From Candidatus Methylobacter oryzae (lineage in GTDB: Bacteria > Pseudomonadota > Gammaproteobacteria > Methylococcales > Methylomonadaceae), in NCBI GenBank assembly GCA_945861405.1, contig CAMAUL010000013.1, forward strand, positions 1 to 59,563: a DNA stretch of 59,563 nt, read 5' to 3'. Of the stretch, positions 50,210 through 59,563 are shown in pieces. Position 1 is the stretch's first letter, and each line of letters opens with the position of its first letter. The notes beneath the pieces are model-generated. The model was not told the origin of the DNA and searched no databases. It worked only from the letters and a program-made list of their open reading frames with translations. The position numbers and the translations under genes were made by a program.

Positions 50210-50279
50210 CGATTCGATACCTTAAAAATCATGCTAAAATATTCTCTTTTGTCAACATTAATAAATGTTTACAGGCTCT

Positions 50280-50834
50280 ATGGAAAAAGTTGATGTATTT
50301 GAACTGATCGAACGCATGTCCGCGTTGATCCGGTCTGAAGAACGTAAAAAATGCACAGAATTAGGCTTGCAGCCGGTTCATTTGCAGGTCATGGACTATT
50401 TGTCGCGTTGCAACCGCTACAGCGACACGCCTGCTGCGCTGACCAATTATCTGGGCATGACTCGCGGCACCGTTTCCCAGACCTTGCTGCTGCTGGAAAA
50501 AAAAGGCTACATAAAAAAAACAGCCGATGTAAACGACCGGCGCATGGTGCATCTTAGCCTGTTGACTGAAGGCGATGCCATCTTGAATAAGGCCCGTCCG
50601 GTAGATTTATACAGCCAAGCCTCGGCAATATTCAACGAAAACGAAAGTCAGGAAAACGTTTTTGTTAATGCGTTGACTGCGCTGCAAAAAGCCAATAAAT
50701 CACAATCCTTCGGGCTGTGTAAAACCTGTAAATATTTCACCACTACTGCGGACGGCTTTGTTTGCGGCTTAACCAAAGAACAGCTCAGCCAGGCCGATAG
50801 TGAGAAAATATGTCAGGAGCATACCGTTAGTTGA
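50280..50834 (+). CDS. MarR-family regulator with C-terminal Cys cluster
   Basis: A 184-residue protein. The winged-helix DNA-binding part includes ALTNYLGMTRGTVSQTLLLL and KKTADVNDRRMVHLSLL (wing). The C-terminal segment CKTCKYFTTTADGFVCGL then a later Cys (KICQEH) gives a C-x2-C...C...C pattern that could hold Zn or an Fe-S cluster. Placed directly after the H4MPT genes, it may regulate them. The start is at 50280 (MEKVDVFELIERM); a five-codon longer form exists. Confidence 0.88.
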   Translation: MEKVDVFELIERMSALIRSEERKKCTELGLQPVHLQVMDYLSRCNRYSDTPAALTNYLGMTRGTVSQTLLLLEKKGYIKKTADVNDRRMVHLSLLTEGDAILNKARPVDLYSQASAIFNENESQENVFVNALTALQKANKSQSFGLCKTCKYFTTTADGFVCGLTKEQLSQADSEKICQEHTVS

Positions 50835-50964
50835 CGGCTGCACTTGAAAAAGAAGAAGATCGACAAAATTCAAGCAATTTGTGAACTAGGTACATGATAG
50901 CCTAAGCTTTTTTTCAGGAAACTGCTAGGCTTACAAGGTTGCCTTAATTATTGTAGAGAATAGC

Positions 50965-52074
50965 TTGGAAGAAGATCTAGCCACCGATTTAGTCGTACTG
51001 CAAAGCCATTTGGAAACCATGTTTGAGCGCGTTCAGCAAAACAGCGTTATCTTGCAGAAGTTTCGCGCGTTTGAGATACGGTTACTAAAGCTCAATTCCT
51101 TATCGGACATCATCGACCACCTGCTTGAAGAGGCTAAAAACTATTTCGATCTGGACGTGATCAGCTTATGCCTGATCGACGAAGTAGGTGAAATAGCCAA
51201 AACACTTAATGACAACGGTTACTCGCCCCGTTCAAAAAGCGGTTTAATGCTGCTGGGCAGGAAGGAATCTTTAAAGCCAGCCGCCATTCAACGCTATATC
51301 GGCGCTTATGAACAGTCCCGATGTGCAGACCTTTTCCCGCACCTTGACAGACCTCCCGCCAGCGTCGCCATTACGCCCTTGACGCGTCATGGCAAATATC
51401 TGGGGACTTTGAATCTGGGCAGCTATCAGCCAGATCGGTTCGCCGATAATATGGCCACAGATTTCATAGAACACCTAAGCTCTGTAGTCAGCGTTTGTCT
51501 GGAAAATAACCTTCATGTCGAAGAGATCAGGCGGGTCAGTTATCTCGACGCATTAACGGGCGTTAATAACCGGCGCTTTTTGGAGCAGCGCATAGACGAA
51601 GAATTAAACCGCTGCCAACGTAATGCCGAACCGTTATCCTGCCAGTTTTTCGATATAGATTTTTTTAAGTCGGTCAATGACAAGCATGGGCATCAAGGCG
51701 GTGATCGGGTGCTGTCTTTGGTGGCAGTCGCGATAAGAGAGCAGTTGAGGGACAATGACATATTTGTCCGTTACGGAGGCGAAGAGTTCGTCGCCTTATT
51801 GTCCAATACCGATGAAGCCAAGGCGCTGGAGATTGCAGAACGGGTACGCAAGACTATCCAGATGCTGGCTATTGCCTTTGATGACACCTCCATCCCGGTT
51901 ACCGTCTCTATCGGCGTATCAACTTACCAGCCGGATAGCACATCGATTTCCATAGACGGCGAGATTGCCACGAGGCTGATTAAATCGGCCGATTCCGCTT
52001 TGTACAGGGCCAAGCATAATGGCCGGAACCGTGTGGAAAATGGTGGGGTTGTTTGGAATAGACAGGTTTTATAG
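50965..52074 (+). CDS. GGDEF-domain protein with an N-terminal DUF484/GAF-like sensor
   Basis: A 369-residue putative diguanylate cyclase. The N-terminal half (LVVLQSHLETMFERVQQNSV and SLSDIIDHLLEEAKNYFDLD) resembles DUF484/GAF sensor modules. The C-terminal half is GGDEF with active site RYGGEEFVALL and DALTGVNNRRFLEQR. GGEEF is catalytically competent in this family. The start is a TTG at 50965, preceded by AGAG; no ATG fits. No membrane segment is visible. Confidence 0.85.
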   Translation: MEEDLATDLVVLQSHLETMFERVQQNSVILQKFRAFEIRLLKLNSLSDIIDHLLEEAKNYFDLDVISLCLIDEVGEIAKTLNDNGYSPRSKSGLMLLGRKESLKPAAIQRYIGAYEQSRCADLFPHLDRPPASVAITPLTRHGKYLGTLNLGSYQPDRFADNMATDFIEHLSSVVSVCLENNLHVEEIRRVSYLDALTGVNNRRFLEQRIDEELNRCQRNAEPLSCQFFDIDFFKSVNDKHGHQGGDRVLSLVAVAIREQLRDNDIFVRYGGEEFVALLSNTDEAKALEIAERVRKTIQMLAIAFDDTSIPVTVSIGVSTYQPDSTSISIDGEIATRLIKSADSALYRAKHNGRNRVENGGVVWNRQVL

Positions 52075-52094
52075 ACCTAAAAAATCGGTAGCCA

Positions 52095-52257
52095 TTCAGC
52101 CACAGATTGACGCAGATGCACGCTGATAAACTGACAGCAACTGCAATTGAGGTGATTGCTCATGAATTTTGGAAATGAGCCAGTGATTAAAAGCGGCTCG
52201 TTTATAAAATAAACAGAAAAAGCAATCTGTTTAATCTGTGTTGATCTGTGGCTGAAT
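52095..52257. repeat. Family D repeat (CAGCCACAGATTGACGCAGAT ends)
   Basis: The left end CAGCCACAGATTGACGCAG and right end ATCTGTGTTGATCTGTGGCT pair across an unrelated interior of about 120 bases. The stretch 52075-52336 has no gene. Confidence 0.85.
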
Positions 52258-52287
52258 AGTTACAAAAATCGTAGTTATCAGTCGAAA

Positions 52288-52317
52288 TGTTGGGGTTCGC
52301 AGAAAGCTCCCCCAACA
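52288..52317 (-). terminator. Possible terminator after pntB
   Basis: On the minus strand GTTGGGGG pairs with CCCCAAC around AGCTTTCTGCGAA. The following T run is weak (ATTTCG), so confidence is low. Confidence 0.4.
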
Positions 52318-52336
52318 CAGATTTCTTTTTGAAATA

Positions 52337-53731
52337 TTACCCTTTCAATGCCTTCAGCACCGCCTGCATAGTCGCATTGGCATCGCCAAACAACATGCGG
52401 GTGTTTTCCAGCACGAACAACGGATTACCCACACCCGCATAACCTGACGCCATGCTGCGTTTTAACACGACGGTGGTTTCGCCTTTCCAGCATTCCAGTA
52501 CCGGCATACCGGCTATCGGGCTGTTGGGATCATCCAACGCGGACGGATTGACGATGTCATTTGCGCCGATTACGATCGATACGTCGACATGTCCCCAATC
52601 TTCATTGATTTCGTCCATTTCATAAACGATGTCGTAAGGCACTTTGGCTTCGGCCAGCAGCACGTTCATGTGGCCGGGCATTCTGCCTGCAACCGGATGG
52701 ATGCCGAAACCGACTTTCTTGCCTTTGTCCCGTAACAGCTTGGTGATTTCATTAACGGTGTGCTGGGCCTGCGCAACCGCCATGCCGTAGCCTGGAATGA
52801 TCATGATGTTTTTAGCATCCAGCAATAATTGCGCGGTGTCTTCAGCGTTGATCGGCGTGACTTCGCCTTCAATAATGGCTTCCGGGCCGCCTGAACCGGT
52901 ACCAAAACCTCCGGCAATCACGCTGATAAAGTTGCGGTTCATCGCACGGCACATGATGTAACTCAAGATCGCGCCACTGCTGCCGACCAATGCGCCGGTC
53001 ACAATCAACAAATCGTTGCTTAACATGAACCCGGTTGCCGCTGCCGCCCATCCAGAATAGCTGTTCAGCATCGACACCACTACCGGCATGTCAGCGCCGC
53101 CGATAGCCATGACCATGTGTACGCCGAATGCCAAAGCAATGATAGTCATCAGTAATAAAGGAAAAGTACCGCCGCCGGTTTCAGCCTGTTGCAAGAACAA
53201 CCGTCCCATGATGACGGCTGCAATCAGCAAACCTAAATTCAACCAATGGCGACCCGGCAGTAACATCGGTTTGCCGCTGATGCGTTCGCTGAGTTTGCCA
53301 AAAGCAATCACCGAACCGGAAAAGGTCACGGCACCGATCAGGATGCCGATGTAGATTTCCACTTCGTGGATATTTTTTTCCACACCGCTTAAGCTCAACG
53401 AGCTGTCCATAAAATTGGCATAACCCACCAATACCGCAGCCATACCGACCAAGCTGTGCATGATGGCGACCAATTCCGGCATTTGCGTCATTTCGACTTT
53501 TAATGCGGCTTTCGCGCCTATCGTTCCACCGATCAACAAGGCGATGACCAAAATAGCGTAGGAGGTGACCGATGCGCTTAACGCGGTAGCGATAATCGCT
53601 ATCGCCATGCCTAACATGCCGTAGTAATTGCCACGGCGGGCGGTTTCCTGGTTACTTAAGCCGCTCAGGCTGAAAATAAACAAAATGGTGGCGACGATGT
53701 AAGACATCGTGACTAAACTTTGGGACATCAT
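52337..53731 (-). CDS. pntB: NAD(P) transhydrogenase subunit beta
   Basis: A 464-residue integral membrane protein of the proton-translocating transhydrogenase. Eight to nine hydrophobic segments fill the first 270 residues, and the NADP(H)-binding domain III follows ([47 protein letters not shown]). Length equals E. coli PntB (462). It lies nine bases after pntA and would supply NADPH in a methanotroph. Confidence 0.96.
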   Translation of the reverse strand: MMSQSLVTMSYIVATILFIFSLSGLSNQETARRGNYYGMLGMAIAIIATALSASVTSYAILVIALLIGGTIGAKAALKVEMTQMPELVAIMHSLVGMAAVLVGYANFMDSSLSLSGVEKNIHEVEIYIGILIGAVTFSGSVIAFGKLSERISGKPMLLPGRHWLNLGLLIAAVIMGRLFLQQAETGGGTFPLLLMTIIALAFGVHMVMAIGGADMPVVVSMLNSYSGWAAAATGFMLSNDLLIVTGALVGSSGAILSYIMCRAMNRNFISVIAGGFGTGSGGPEAIIEGEVTPINAEDTAQLLLDAKNIMIIPGYGMAVAQAQHTVNEITKLLRDKGKKVGFGIHPVAGRMPGHMNVLLAEAKVPYDIVYEMDEINEDWGHVDVSIVIGANDIVNPSALDDPNSPIAGMPVLECWKGETTVVLKRSMASGYAGVGNPLFVLENTRMLFGDANATMQAVLKALKG

Positions 53732-53740
53732 ATTCTCCGA

Positions 53741-55303
53741 TTATTTTCTGAACATTTCTAACATACGGCGGGTGACTAAAAAGCCACCGGCAATATTGAT
53801 AGATGCAATGAGGATCGCCAATCCGGCCAGGACGCTGATGACGAAGCCCGGCGCGGAAATCTGCACGACAGCCCCGATCACGATGATGCCGCTGATCGCA
53901 TTGGTTACGCTCATAAGCGGGGTGTGCAGCGATGCAGAGACGTTCCAGATCACCTGATAACCGATGAAACAGGCCAGCACAAACACGGTAAAGTGCGACA
54001 TGAACGATGCCGGGGCGACAGAACCGATGCCGAACAAAGCCAAACCGCCGATAACTAACGGTAACAATTGCTTAATCGATTCGGGAATGATTGATTTTTT
54101 TTGTTTCTTGACCGATGCATAAGCGGGCGCTTCGGTTTGCGGAGCAGGGGAGGCGGACAGCTTGGGCGGTGGCGGCGGCCAAGTGATTTTGCCTTCCTTA
54201 ATCACCGTGGCTCCGCGTAGCACCTCATCGTCCATATTGACGTTGATGACACCGTTTTTCTCTGGACACAGCTCAGTCAACAAATGTCTGAGGTTGGTCG
54301 AATAAAGCTGGCTCGATTGATTGGCCAAACGACTGGGTAAATTGGTGTAACCGATAATAGTCACGCCGTGTTTGACTACCACTTGATCTTTTTCGGTTAA
54401 CGCACAGTTGCCGCCTTGTTCGGCAGCCAAATCGACAATAATACTGCCCGGTTTCATCGATTCGACCATGCCTTTGGTGATCAGCTTGGGTGCCGGTTTG
54501 CCGGGAATCAGCGCGGTGGTGATGATGATGTCCACTTCCATCGCTTGTCTGGCAAACAAAGCCATTTCAGCTTCGATGAACTCCTTGGACATGGTTTTGG
54601 CGTAACCGCCGGTGCCCGAGCCTTCTTCTTTAAAGTCCAGCATCAAAAACTCGGCATCCATGCTTTCGATTTGTTCTTTAACTTCGGGGCGGGTATCGAA
54701 AGCCCGGACGATAGCGCCCATGCTTTTTGCGGTACCGATGGCGGCAAGGCCAGCCACACCCGCACCGATCACCAACACCTTAGCGGGTGGCACCTTACCG
54801 GCGGCGGTAATCTGCCCGGTAAAAAATCGGCCAAAATGCTGAGCCGCTTCAATAACAGCGCGATAGCCGGCAATATTGGCCATGGAACTCAGCGCATCGA
54901 GCTTTTGCGCCCTGGACATGCGCGGCACGCTGTCCATCGCCAGCACCGTGGCATCTTTAGCAGCCAGCTTCTGCATTAATTCATCATTTTGCGCAGGCCA
55001 GATAAAACTGATTAAATGACCGCCTTTGGATAACAGGTCGATTTCGTCCAGCGCCAGTTCAGGGTGACGCTCGGGTGCGCGAACCTTCATCACGATGTCG
55101 GCTTTTTTCCATAAATTCTTGGCATTGTTAACGATTTCAACGCCCACTTCTTTGTAGGCTTCGTCGGAAATATTCGCGCCAAGTCCTGCGCCGCTTTCGA
55201 CCAGGACGGAAAAACCCAGTTTTATAATTTGTTCGGCGGCCTCAGGTGTAGTGGCCACACGTTTTTCACCTGGGTGAATCTCTTTAGGTATACCAATCTT
55301 CAT
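53741..55303 (-). CDS. pntA: NAD(P) transhydrogenase subunit alpha
   Basis: A 520-residue subunit with NAD(H)-binding domain I ([20 protein letters not shown]; the Rossmann segment [19 protein letters not shown]) and a C-terminal membrane part of about four helices ([20 protein letters not shown]). Alpha is a single polypeptide as in E. coli, not split. Between the two parts is a Pro/Ala-rich linker ([18 protein letters not shown]). Confidence 0.96.
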   Translation of the reverse strand: MKIGIPKEIHPGEKRVATTPEAAEQIIKLGFSVLVESGAGLGANISDEAYKEVGVEIVNNAKNLWKKADIVMKVRAPERHPELALDEIDLLSKGGHLISFIWPAQNDELMQKLAAKDATVLAMDSVPRMSRAQKLDALSSMANIAGYRAVIEAAQHFGRFFTGQITAAGKVPPAKVLVIGAGVAGLAAIGTAKSMGAIVRAFDTRPEVKEQIESMDAEFLMLDFKEEGSGTGGYAKTMSKEFIEAEMALFARQAMEVDIIITTALIPGKPAPKLITKGMVESMKPGSIIVDLAAEQGGNCALTEKDQVVVKHGVTIIGYTNLPSRLANQSSQLYSTNLRHLLTELCPEKNGVINVNMDDEVLRGATVIKEGKITWPPPPPKLSASPAPQTEAPAYASVKKQKKSIIPESIKQLLPLVIGGLALFGIGSVAPASFMSHFTVFVLACFIGYQVIWNVSASLHTPLMSVTNAISGIIVIGAVVQISAPGFVISVLAGLAILIASINIAGGFLVTRRMLEMFRK

Positions 55304-55502
55304 ACAATCTCCAATGGGAGTAGTTTAGAGCAGAGTGAGCAGGTTTTAACCTTTAGTTAAAATCTCAAGGTGGAGGATATGAGATTAAGCCATGTTTTTC
55401 AACAAAAAACATAAAACAGCTGGGTGAATGTTGGTTTTGTAAGGGCAGGGGTGATTTTAATCCCGTTTTTGGGTGCAGCAGAGGGGTTGTAAGGGGTATC
55501 TC

Positions 55503-56840
55503 TTATTCTGATGGATTCGTCACCAATAGCCGGTTAACCTGTTCAATATCGTCCTGACTTAGGCTGCTGGCCGCTTGTTTTAATTTGATGCTGTTGATCA
55601 GATAATCATAACGGGTACGCGAAAAATCCCGTTTTGCCCGGTATAAATTCCGTTGTTCGTTCAATACATCGACCATGGTTCGGGTGCCTGCGCCAAAGCC
55701 TGCTTCGGTCGCCTCCAAGGCGCTGGTCGCCGATGTCACCGTGGCTTTTAGCGCGGCGACGCGGCTGATCGTGGTCATTACGCCGCGATAAGCGTCTTTC
55801 ACCTGACGTTTTACCGCGCGCTTTTTTGCGGTCAACTCCTCTTTGGCCGCTTGATATTCATAACCGGCCTGACGGGTTCGGGAGTTCACCGCGCCGCCTT
55901 CAAACAGCGGCACATTCAGTTGTACGCCGACGCTCTGGGTGTCGCCCCGGAAGCCAAAGCTGCTGGTGTTGTCGGATACGCCGTAAGAGGCGATTAAATC
56001 CAGGCGGGGCAGGTGGCCGTTACGTTGCAGGTCTATGGTTTTGCGCGACACTTCGGCTTGATTGAATGCCGAAATGATGCTGAAGTTATTGAGTTCGGCC
56101 GTATCGTTCCATGCCGACATATCCGCCGGTTCCGGCTTGAGCAACGGGAGTTGGTCTCCCAGCGCATTCAGCGAGGCGTCGTTTTCGCCGATGATTTCCC
56201 TTAGCGCCTCTTTTTGATTATCCAGGTTATTGGCCGCATCTATTTCATTGGCGTTGGCTTGGTCGAAACCTGCCTGCGCCTCGTTGACATCGGTTATGGC
56301 AATAATGCCCACTTCAAATCGCAGCTTGGCTTGTTCCAGTTGCCGGGCGATAGCCTGCTTTTCTGCCGCAGCAAATTGCAGATTATCCTGGGCATAGAGC
56401 ACGTTGAAATAGGCTTCGGTGGTTTTAACCATCAGGTTTTGCAATTCGGCCAGATAGGCCGCTTCGGCTTGGGCGATTTGATTGTCGGACTGGCTTAATT
56501 GTATCCAGTGATCCCAGTGGAACAGGGGTTGGGTTAAGTTTACATTAAAGGTATTATCCCAAAACTCCTGATTGGGAGAGGGGCCTCGAAAACTACCGGT
56601 TTTTTTGTTATGCAGTTGATTCTTGCTGCTGGCTCCGGTGGCCGAGATGTTAGGCAGAAACCGGGCAATGCTTTGATCTTTGGATTCGCCGATGGCCGAC
56701 TGCTTGGCTTGAGCCTGCTTTAAAACCGGCGCATTTTGCAGGGCAAGCTCATAGGTTTGGGATAAATTTTGCGCATGCAGCGGCGTAATTCCCATTAACA
56801 AGCTGACAACAATGGCGGATAGTTTTATGGATGCTTTCAT
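55503..56840 (-). CDS. tolC: TolC-family outer-membrane efflux channel
   Basis: A 445-residue secreted protein with signal peptide (LSAIVVSLLMGITPLHA) and two repeats of long helices plus strand pairs: YNVLYAQDNLQFAAAEKQAI in the first half, DAYRGVMTTISRVAALKATV in the second. The C-terminal tail is charged. It forms the outer-membrane duct for tripartite pumps or type I secretion. The start at 56840 (MKASIKLSAI) puts the signal peptide at the N-terminus. No pump genes lie next to it, so the partner is elsewhere. Confidence 0.9.
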   Translation of the reverse strand: MKASIKLSAIVVSLLMGITPLHAQNLSQTYELALQNAPVLKQAQAKQSAIGESKDQSIARFLPNISATGASSKNQLHNKKTGSFRGPSPNQEFWDNTFNVNLTQPLFHWDHWIQLSQSDNQIAQAEAAYLAELQNLMVKTTEAYFNVLYAQDNLQFAAAEKQAIARQLEQAKLRFEVGIIAITDVNEAQAGFDQANANEIDAANNLDNQKEALREIIGENDASLNALGDQLPLLKPEPADMSAWNDTAELNNFSIISAFNQAEVSRKTIDLQRNGHLPRLDLIASYGVSDNTSSFGFRGDTQSVGVQLNVPLFEGGAVNSRTRQAGYEYQAAKEELTAKKRAVKRQVKDAYRGVMTTISRVAALKATVTSATSALEATEAGFGAGTRTMVDVLNEQRNLYRAKRDFSRTRYDYLINSIKLKQAASSLSQDDIEQVNRLLVTNPSE

Positions 56841-57487
56841 GGGCAATATCAATACATCATTTAAGTTTCGGGTTCAATTAAGCGCTTGTTTGCCGATTAA
56901 AACTACCTGATTTTAACAAAACAGGGCTGAGCTTAAAAAAAATCAGCGATTAATGCAGTGATGGCAATAGCAGTTAGCGTTGATGCAGAGCATCGATTTT
57001 AGGCATTGAATAAAGCACGTAATTGAGTGGAATAAAGGCCTGAGGCGATAAATTTCAGGTGTTGCCGTATACGTTAAGCCTAGTGCTGCGATGCAAGATT
57101 GGGCTTGGTTTTGCGCGCAAGCTAGACGCATATAAAACCCGTAAGCTTTAGCTGGCATACATTATTTTTCTTTTGCGTTACATTGTCCCGCCGGTTTCCT
57201 CTGACGGTTTGGTTTCTTGTGTAGGGTGTTTTGCTGCATTGCATTGTACAAGAATCCGTGGCGCTGATTGCAAATGGCTTTGCTAAGAGGAAAAAATCTG
57301 GTTCCGCCCTCGTTTTGCGTGTGCTTCGGCTCAAGTTGGGCAGATCGGTAGATAGACGCTAGTTGTTAGGCCTATGAAGGCGTACGGCAAGTGTTTTTTG
57401 ATGAGTGATTACCTCTTAGCCGCATGTTGTGAAGCTGGCGGATGGCAGGCGATCAATAATGTTTTGTAAATCCTAAGGATCGGTCAA
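56841..57487. other. Intergenic region, nothing recognised
   Basis: About 650 bases between tolC and the cytochrome gene. Several short ORFs on the minus strand have no family resemblance. The first part must carry the tolC promoter and the last part that of the cytochrome gene; an AAGGATCGG ribosome-binding site precedes 57488. Confidence 0.55.
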
Positions 57488-59278
57488 ATGAAAAAAAATA
57501 AATATACATTGAGAACCAAGTGCCTTGTGGGCACGGTTCTCGCTATGACTATGCTTGCATCGCTACCATTGACAGCCGCTGCGGCGCTGGTGATGACCAA
57601 CCAGGGACCGAAGTGGACTAATTCCACCCGGAATAAATATTATTCAGAGGATCAGGGCTCACGGGTCATGCCGTTAAAATGGATTAGCGCCCTGAAACAA
57701 GCAGATGGGGCTCCGTTTATGGCGGATAATCTCAGTCGGTACGGCTATCTGCCGAATCCGGCAAGCCCTGAACCCGGCTTGCCGGCTGGATTCAGTGTCG
57801 CCAAAGAGAGCGGCGATAAAATTATCGGCCTGACCTGTTCAGCCTGCCATACCCGCCAGATCGACGTTGCCGAAACCTCTTACCGTATAGACGGCGGTCC
57901 AGCCATCACTGATATACAAAGCTTCTTTACCGATCTCGACAAAGCGGTCGACAAGGTGCTTACCGACCCTGTCGCCTTTACGGAGTTCGCTAAAGCGGTA
58001 TTGGGCTCATCGCCCAAGAAGACCGACGAAGATATATTGCGTGCTGATGTTGCCACTTGGTTCCTGCCTTATGACACGATCATGAAAAAATCGTTGCCAG
58101 TAGAGTCTCCTTGGGGGCCGTCTCGACTCGATGCGGTATCGATGATTTTCAACCGCTTATCTGGATTAGACATCGGGCCTGCACCGAGCTACATGATCCC
58201 AGAAAACATCAAACTAGCCGATGCGCCGGTACGCTATCCGTTTGTCTGGAACGCGCCGATTCAAGATATAACGCAATGGCCCGGTTTCGCCCCTAACGGC
58301 GACCGCATACTGGGACTGAACCGCAATATTGGTGAAGTGTTCGGTGTTTTCGGTAGATTCCATCCGCAAAAGGATGAGTCGAAAATCTACAAAATCAACT
58401 ATGTAGCTAACAACTCGGCCAATTTCCATGGTTTGAATAAGCAAGAAAGTATGATCATGAAGCTTGGCCCGCCGAAATGGCCTTGGAAACTGGACAGTAA
58501 ACTTGCCGCTGAAGGCGAGAAGGTGTTCAACAAACAAGATCCGGCAGAAGACAATAAAAGTTGCACTAATTGCCATGGCATCACAAAAGGCAAATTTCGT
58601 TCTTTTACCCACGAAACTTGGGCTACGCCGATGGTAGATGTCGGCACGGACTCCAAGGAAGTGAACCTGCTGGGTTCCGAGGTTAAAACCGGGATACTTG
58701 AAGGTGCCCAGGTTTTTCCAGGCCAGACGCCGATAAAACCTGTTGACAAGGCCTTTTCGCTGTTGGGTATATCAACCGTCGGTGCCATTCTTCAGCATTA
58801 CCTTCCAGTCGATCTTGACGAGAAACAGCAAAAGGAGCGGAATGCGCTGGATAAGTTGAAAGCGATGATGAAAAAGGAAGTCGGGAAAGTTGAAGATCTC
58901 GGCGCTTTGGGCGGCTTTGATGAACTCAAGGAAATCACCCAACCCAAGGCAGCTCCCACTACTCCGACCTTTCCCTATGAGTCCCGTGTGCTTCAGGGAA
59001 TTTGGGCGACTGCTCCCTACCTGCATAACGGATCGGTGCAGTCTTTAACCGAGTTATTAACGCCAGCTGAAAAACGGGTTGCCGAGTTCAAAGTCGGCCC
59101 GGAATATGACCCGGAGAAAGTCGGTTTGGCCGCCAATCAGACCAAGTTCAACTTTACGCTGAAAACGACGGATTGTAATGACAGAAACTCCGGCAACAGC
59201 CGTTGCGGTCACGATTACGGCACCACCTTTAGCGATGCAGAGAAAAAAGCCCTGCTCGAATATCTAAAGAACCTGTAA
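57488..59278 (+). CDS. Secreted di-haem c-type cytochrome (RoxA/cytochrome c peroxidase-like)
   Basis: A 596-residue protein with a signal peptide (GTVLAMTMLASLPLTAAAA) and two haem-binding motifs, CSACH at residues 117-121 and CTNCH at about 359-363. The segment GIWATAPYLHNGSVQSLTEL is the hallmark of the di-haem peroxidase/RoxA group. Large spacing between the haems and length near 600 fit RoxA-like proteins rather than short CcpA peroxidases. Periplasmic or extracellular; substrate unknown. A good terminator follows. Confidence 0.88.
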   Translation: MKKNKYTLRTKCLVGTVLAMTMLASLPLTAAAALVMTNQGPKWTNSTRNKYYSEDQGSRVMPLKWISALKQADGAPFMADNLSRYGYLPNPASPEPGLPAGFSVAKESGDKIIGLTCSACHTRQIDVAETSYRIDGGPAITDIQSFFTDLDKAVDKVLTDPVAFTEFAKAVLGSSPKKTDEDILRADVATWFLPYDTIMKKSLPVESPWGPSRLDAVSMIFNRLSGLDIGPAPSYMIPENIKLADAPVRYPFVWNAPIQDITQWPGFAPNGDRILGLNRNIGEVFGVFGRFHPQKDESKIYKINYVANNSANFHGLNKQESMIMKLGPPKWPWKLDSKLAAEGEKVFNKQDPAEDNKSCTNCHGITKGKFRSFTHETWATPMVDVGTDSKEVNLLGSEVKTGILEGAQVFPGQTPIKPVDKAFSLLGISTVGAILQHYLPVDLDEKQQKERNALDKLKAMMKKEVGKVEDLGALGGFDELKEITQPKAAPTTPTFPYESRVLQGIWATAPYLHNGSVQSLTELLTPAEKRVAEFKVGPEYDPEKVGLAANQTKFNFTLKTTDCNDRNSGNSRCGHDYGTTFSDAEKKALLEYLKNL

Positions 59279-59295
59279 TTCCTGCAATCGTTGAG

Positions 59296-59335
59296 TAGCG
59301 GGACGGGGCTGATGCGCTTCGTCCTGCTATTTTTA
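59296..59335 (+). terminator. Rho-independent terminator after the di-haem cytochrome gene
   Basis: TAGCGGGACG (59296-59305) pairs with CGTCCTGCTA (59320-59329) and is followed by TTTTTA. The remaining 59336-59563 shows no supported gene. Confidence 0.85.
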
Positions 59336-59563
59336 TGGGTCAAATACAGCTCGTTGCGAGTGGCTATCGATTGCTTCTGTGGGCGATGGCTACCGGAATG
59401 AAGGATTTAAAAGGAAAGGCGGATTCAACTCCGAAGTGCAATCCTAGTAATCATGCGGCATCCCTCTCTTTTTCAGAAAAAAATACCTCATGCGGTGTTT
59501 TAAAGTTGAGCGTTTTTCGAGGGCGATGATTGAGCTTATGCATGACTGCCTCAACATCGTCAT

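Noticed and set aside
56943..57334. Minus-strand ORFs of about 70 codons between tolC and the cytochrome gene
   Set aside because: Low-complexity Cys-rich translations without a ribosome-binding site or family resemblance.
59335..59529. 64-codon plus-strand ORF at the right edge
   Set aside because: Starts directly at a terminator, has no recognisable motif, and probably is not coding.

Overview
The window reads as a chromosomal segment of a gammaproteobacterial (type I) methanotroph or close relative. The main clue is a tetrahydromethanopterin (H4MPT) C1-transfer gene set (fae, mch, beta-RFAP synthase, several ATP-grasp ligases, a HisA-like protein). It sits beside gammaproteobacterial housekeeping blocks: rplU/ispB, rapZ-hpf-rpoN-lptBAC-kdsCD and pntAB. 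Genus assignment is inference.

Layout. 1-1768: start of rplU, divergent ispB, and a coiled-coil hypothetical. 2015-8512 (minus): rapZ, hpf, rpoN, lptB, lptA, lptC, kdsC, kdsD, a tight block for sigma-54, ribosome hibernation and LPS/Kdo supply. 8900-14740: proline iminopeptidase, a nuclease-fold-like protein, an outer-membrane protein, a VapBC-type toxin-antitoxin pair, thiO and pyrD. 14741-15824: repeat-rich spacer with a MITE and two tiny membrane ORFs. 15825-18620: PAS-GGDEF-EAL protein. 18668-37174 (minus): one long cobalamin operon behind a cobalamin riboswitch, in the order cbtB, cbtA, ferredoxin, cobN, chlI-chlD fusion, cbiE/cobL, cbiX-cbiC fusion, cbiD, cobI, cobM, cbiG, cobJ-cobK fusion, cobW, cobB. 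37561-39825: a large palindrome, a small two-gene pair, an RRM protein and a membrane protein. 39990-50834: H4MPT cofactor and C1-transfer cluster ending in a MarR-type regulator. 50965-59278: GGDEF protein, pntAB, a TolC-like protein and a secreted di-haem cytochrome.

The most striking feature is not a gene but the way short dispersed palindromic repeats have entered genes in frame. A 48-49 nt element (A) occurs seven times and lies inside or at the end of four reading frames: the PAS-GGDEF-EAL gene, cbiG, chlI-chlD and mch. Other repeat families have supplied the linker of the CobJ-CobK fusion, a loop of CobN, the N-terminus of CbtB, a second loop of CbiG, loops in two ATP-grasp ligases, the C-terminus of a RimK-like ligase, and an arm of the cobalamin riboswitch. 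In the cobalamin operon most gene junctions either overlap or touch, and every larger gap is filled with repeat DNA. Element A also carries AGGAGGT followed six bases later by ATG; that signal is broken in the two in-gene copies in sense orientation and intact in the two antisense ones.

Functionally, the cobalamin operon couples cobalt import (CbtAB) and possible cobalt handling (a His/Asp-rich CobN loop and a CobW protein lacking the usual CxCC motif) to corrin-ring synthesis with both an early-type (CbiX) and a late-type (CobN/ChlID) chelatase. The H4MPT cluster provides formaldehyde capture (Fae), methenyl-H4MPT hydrolysis (Mch) and cofactor assembly.
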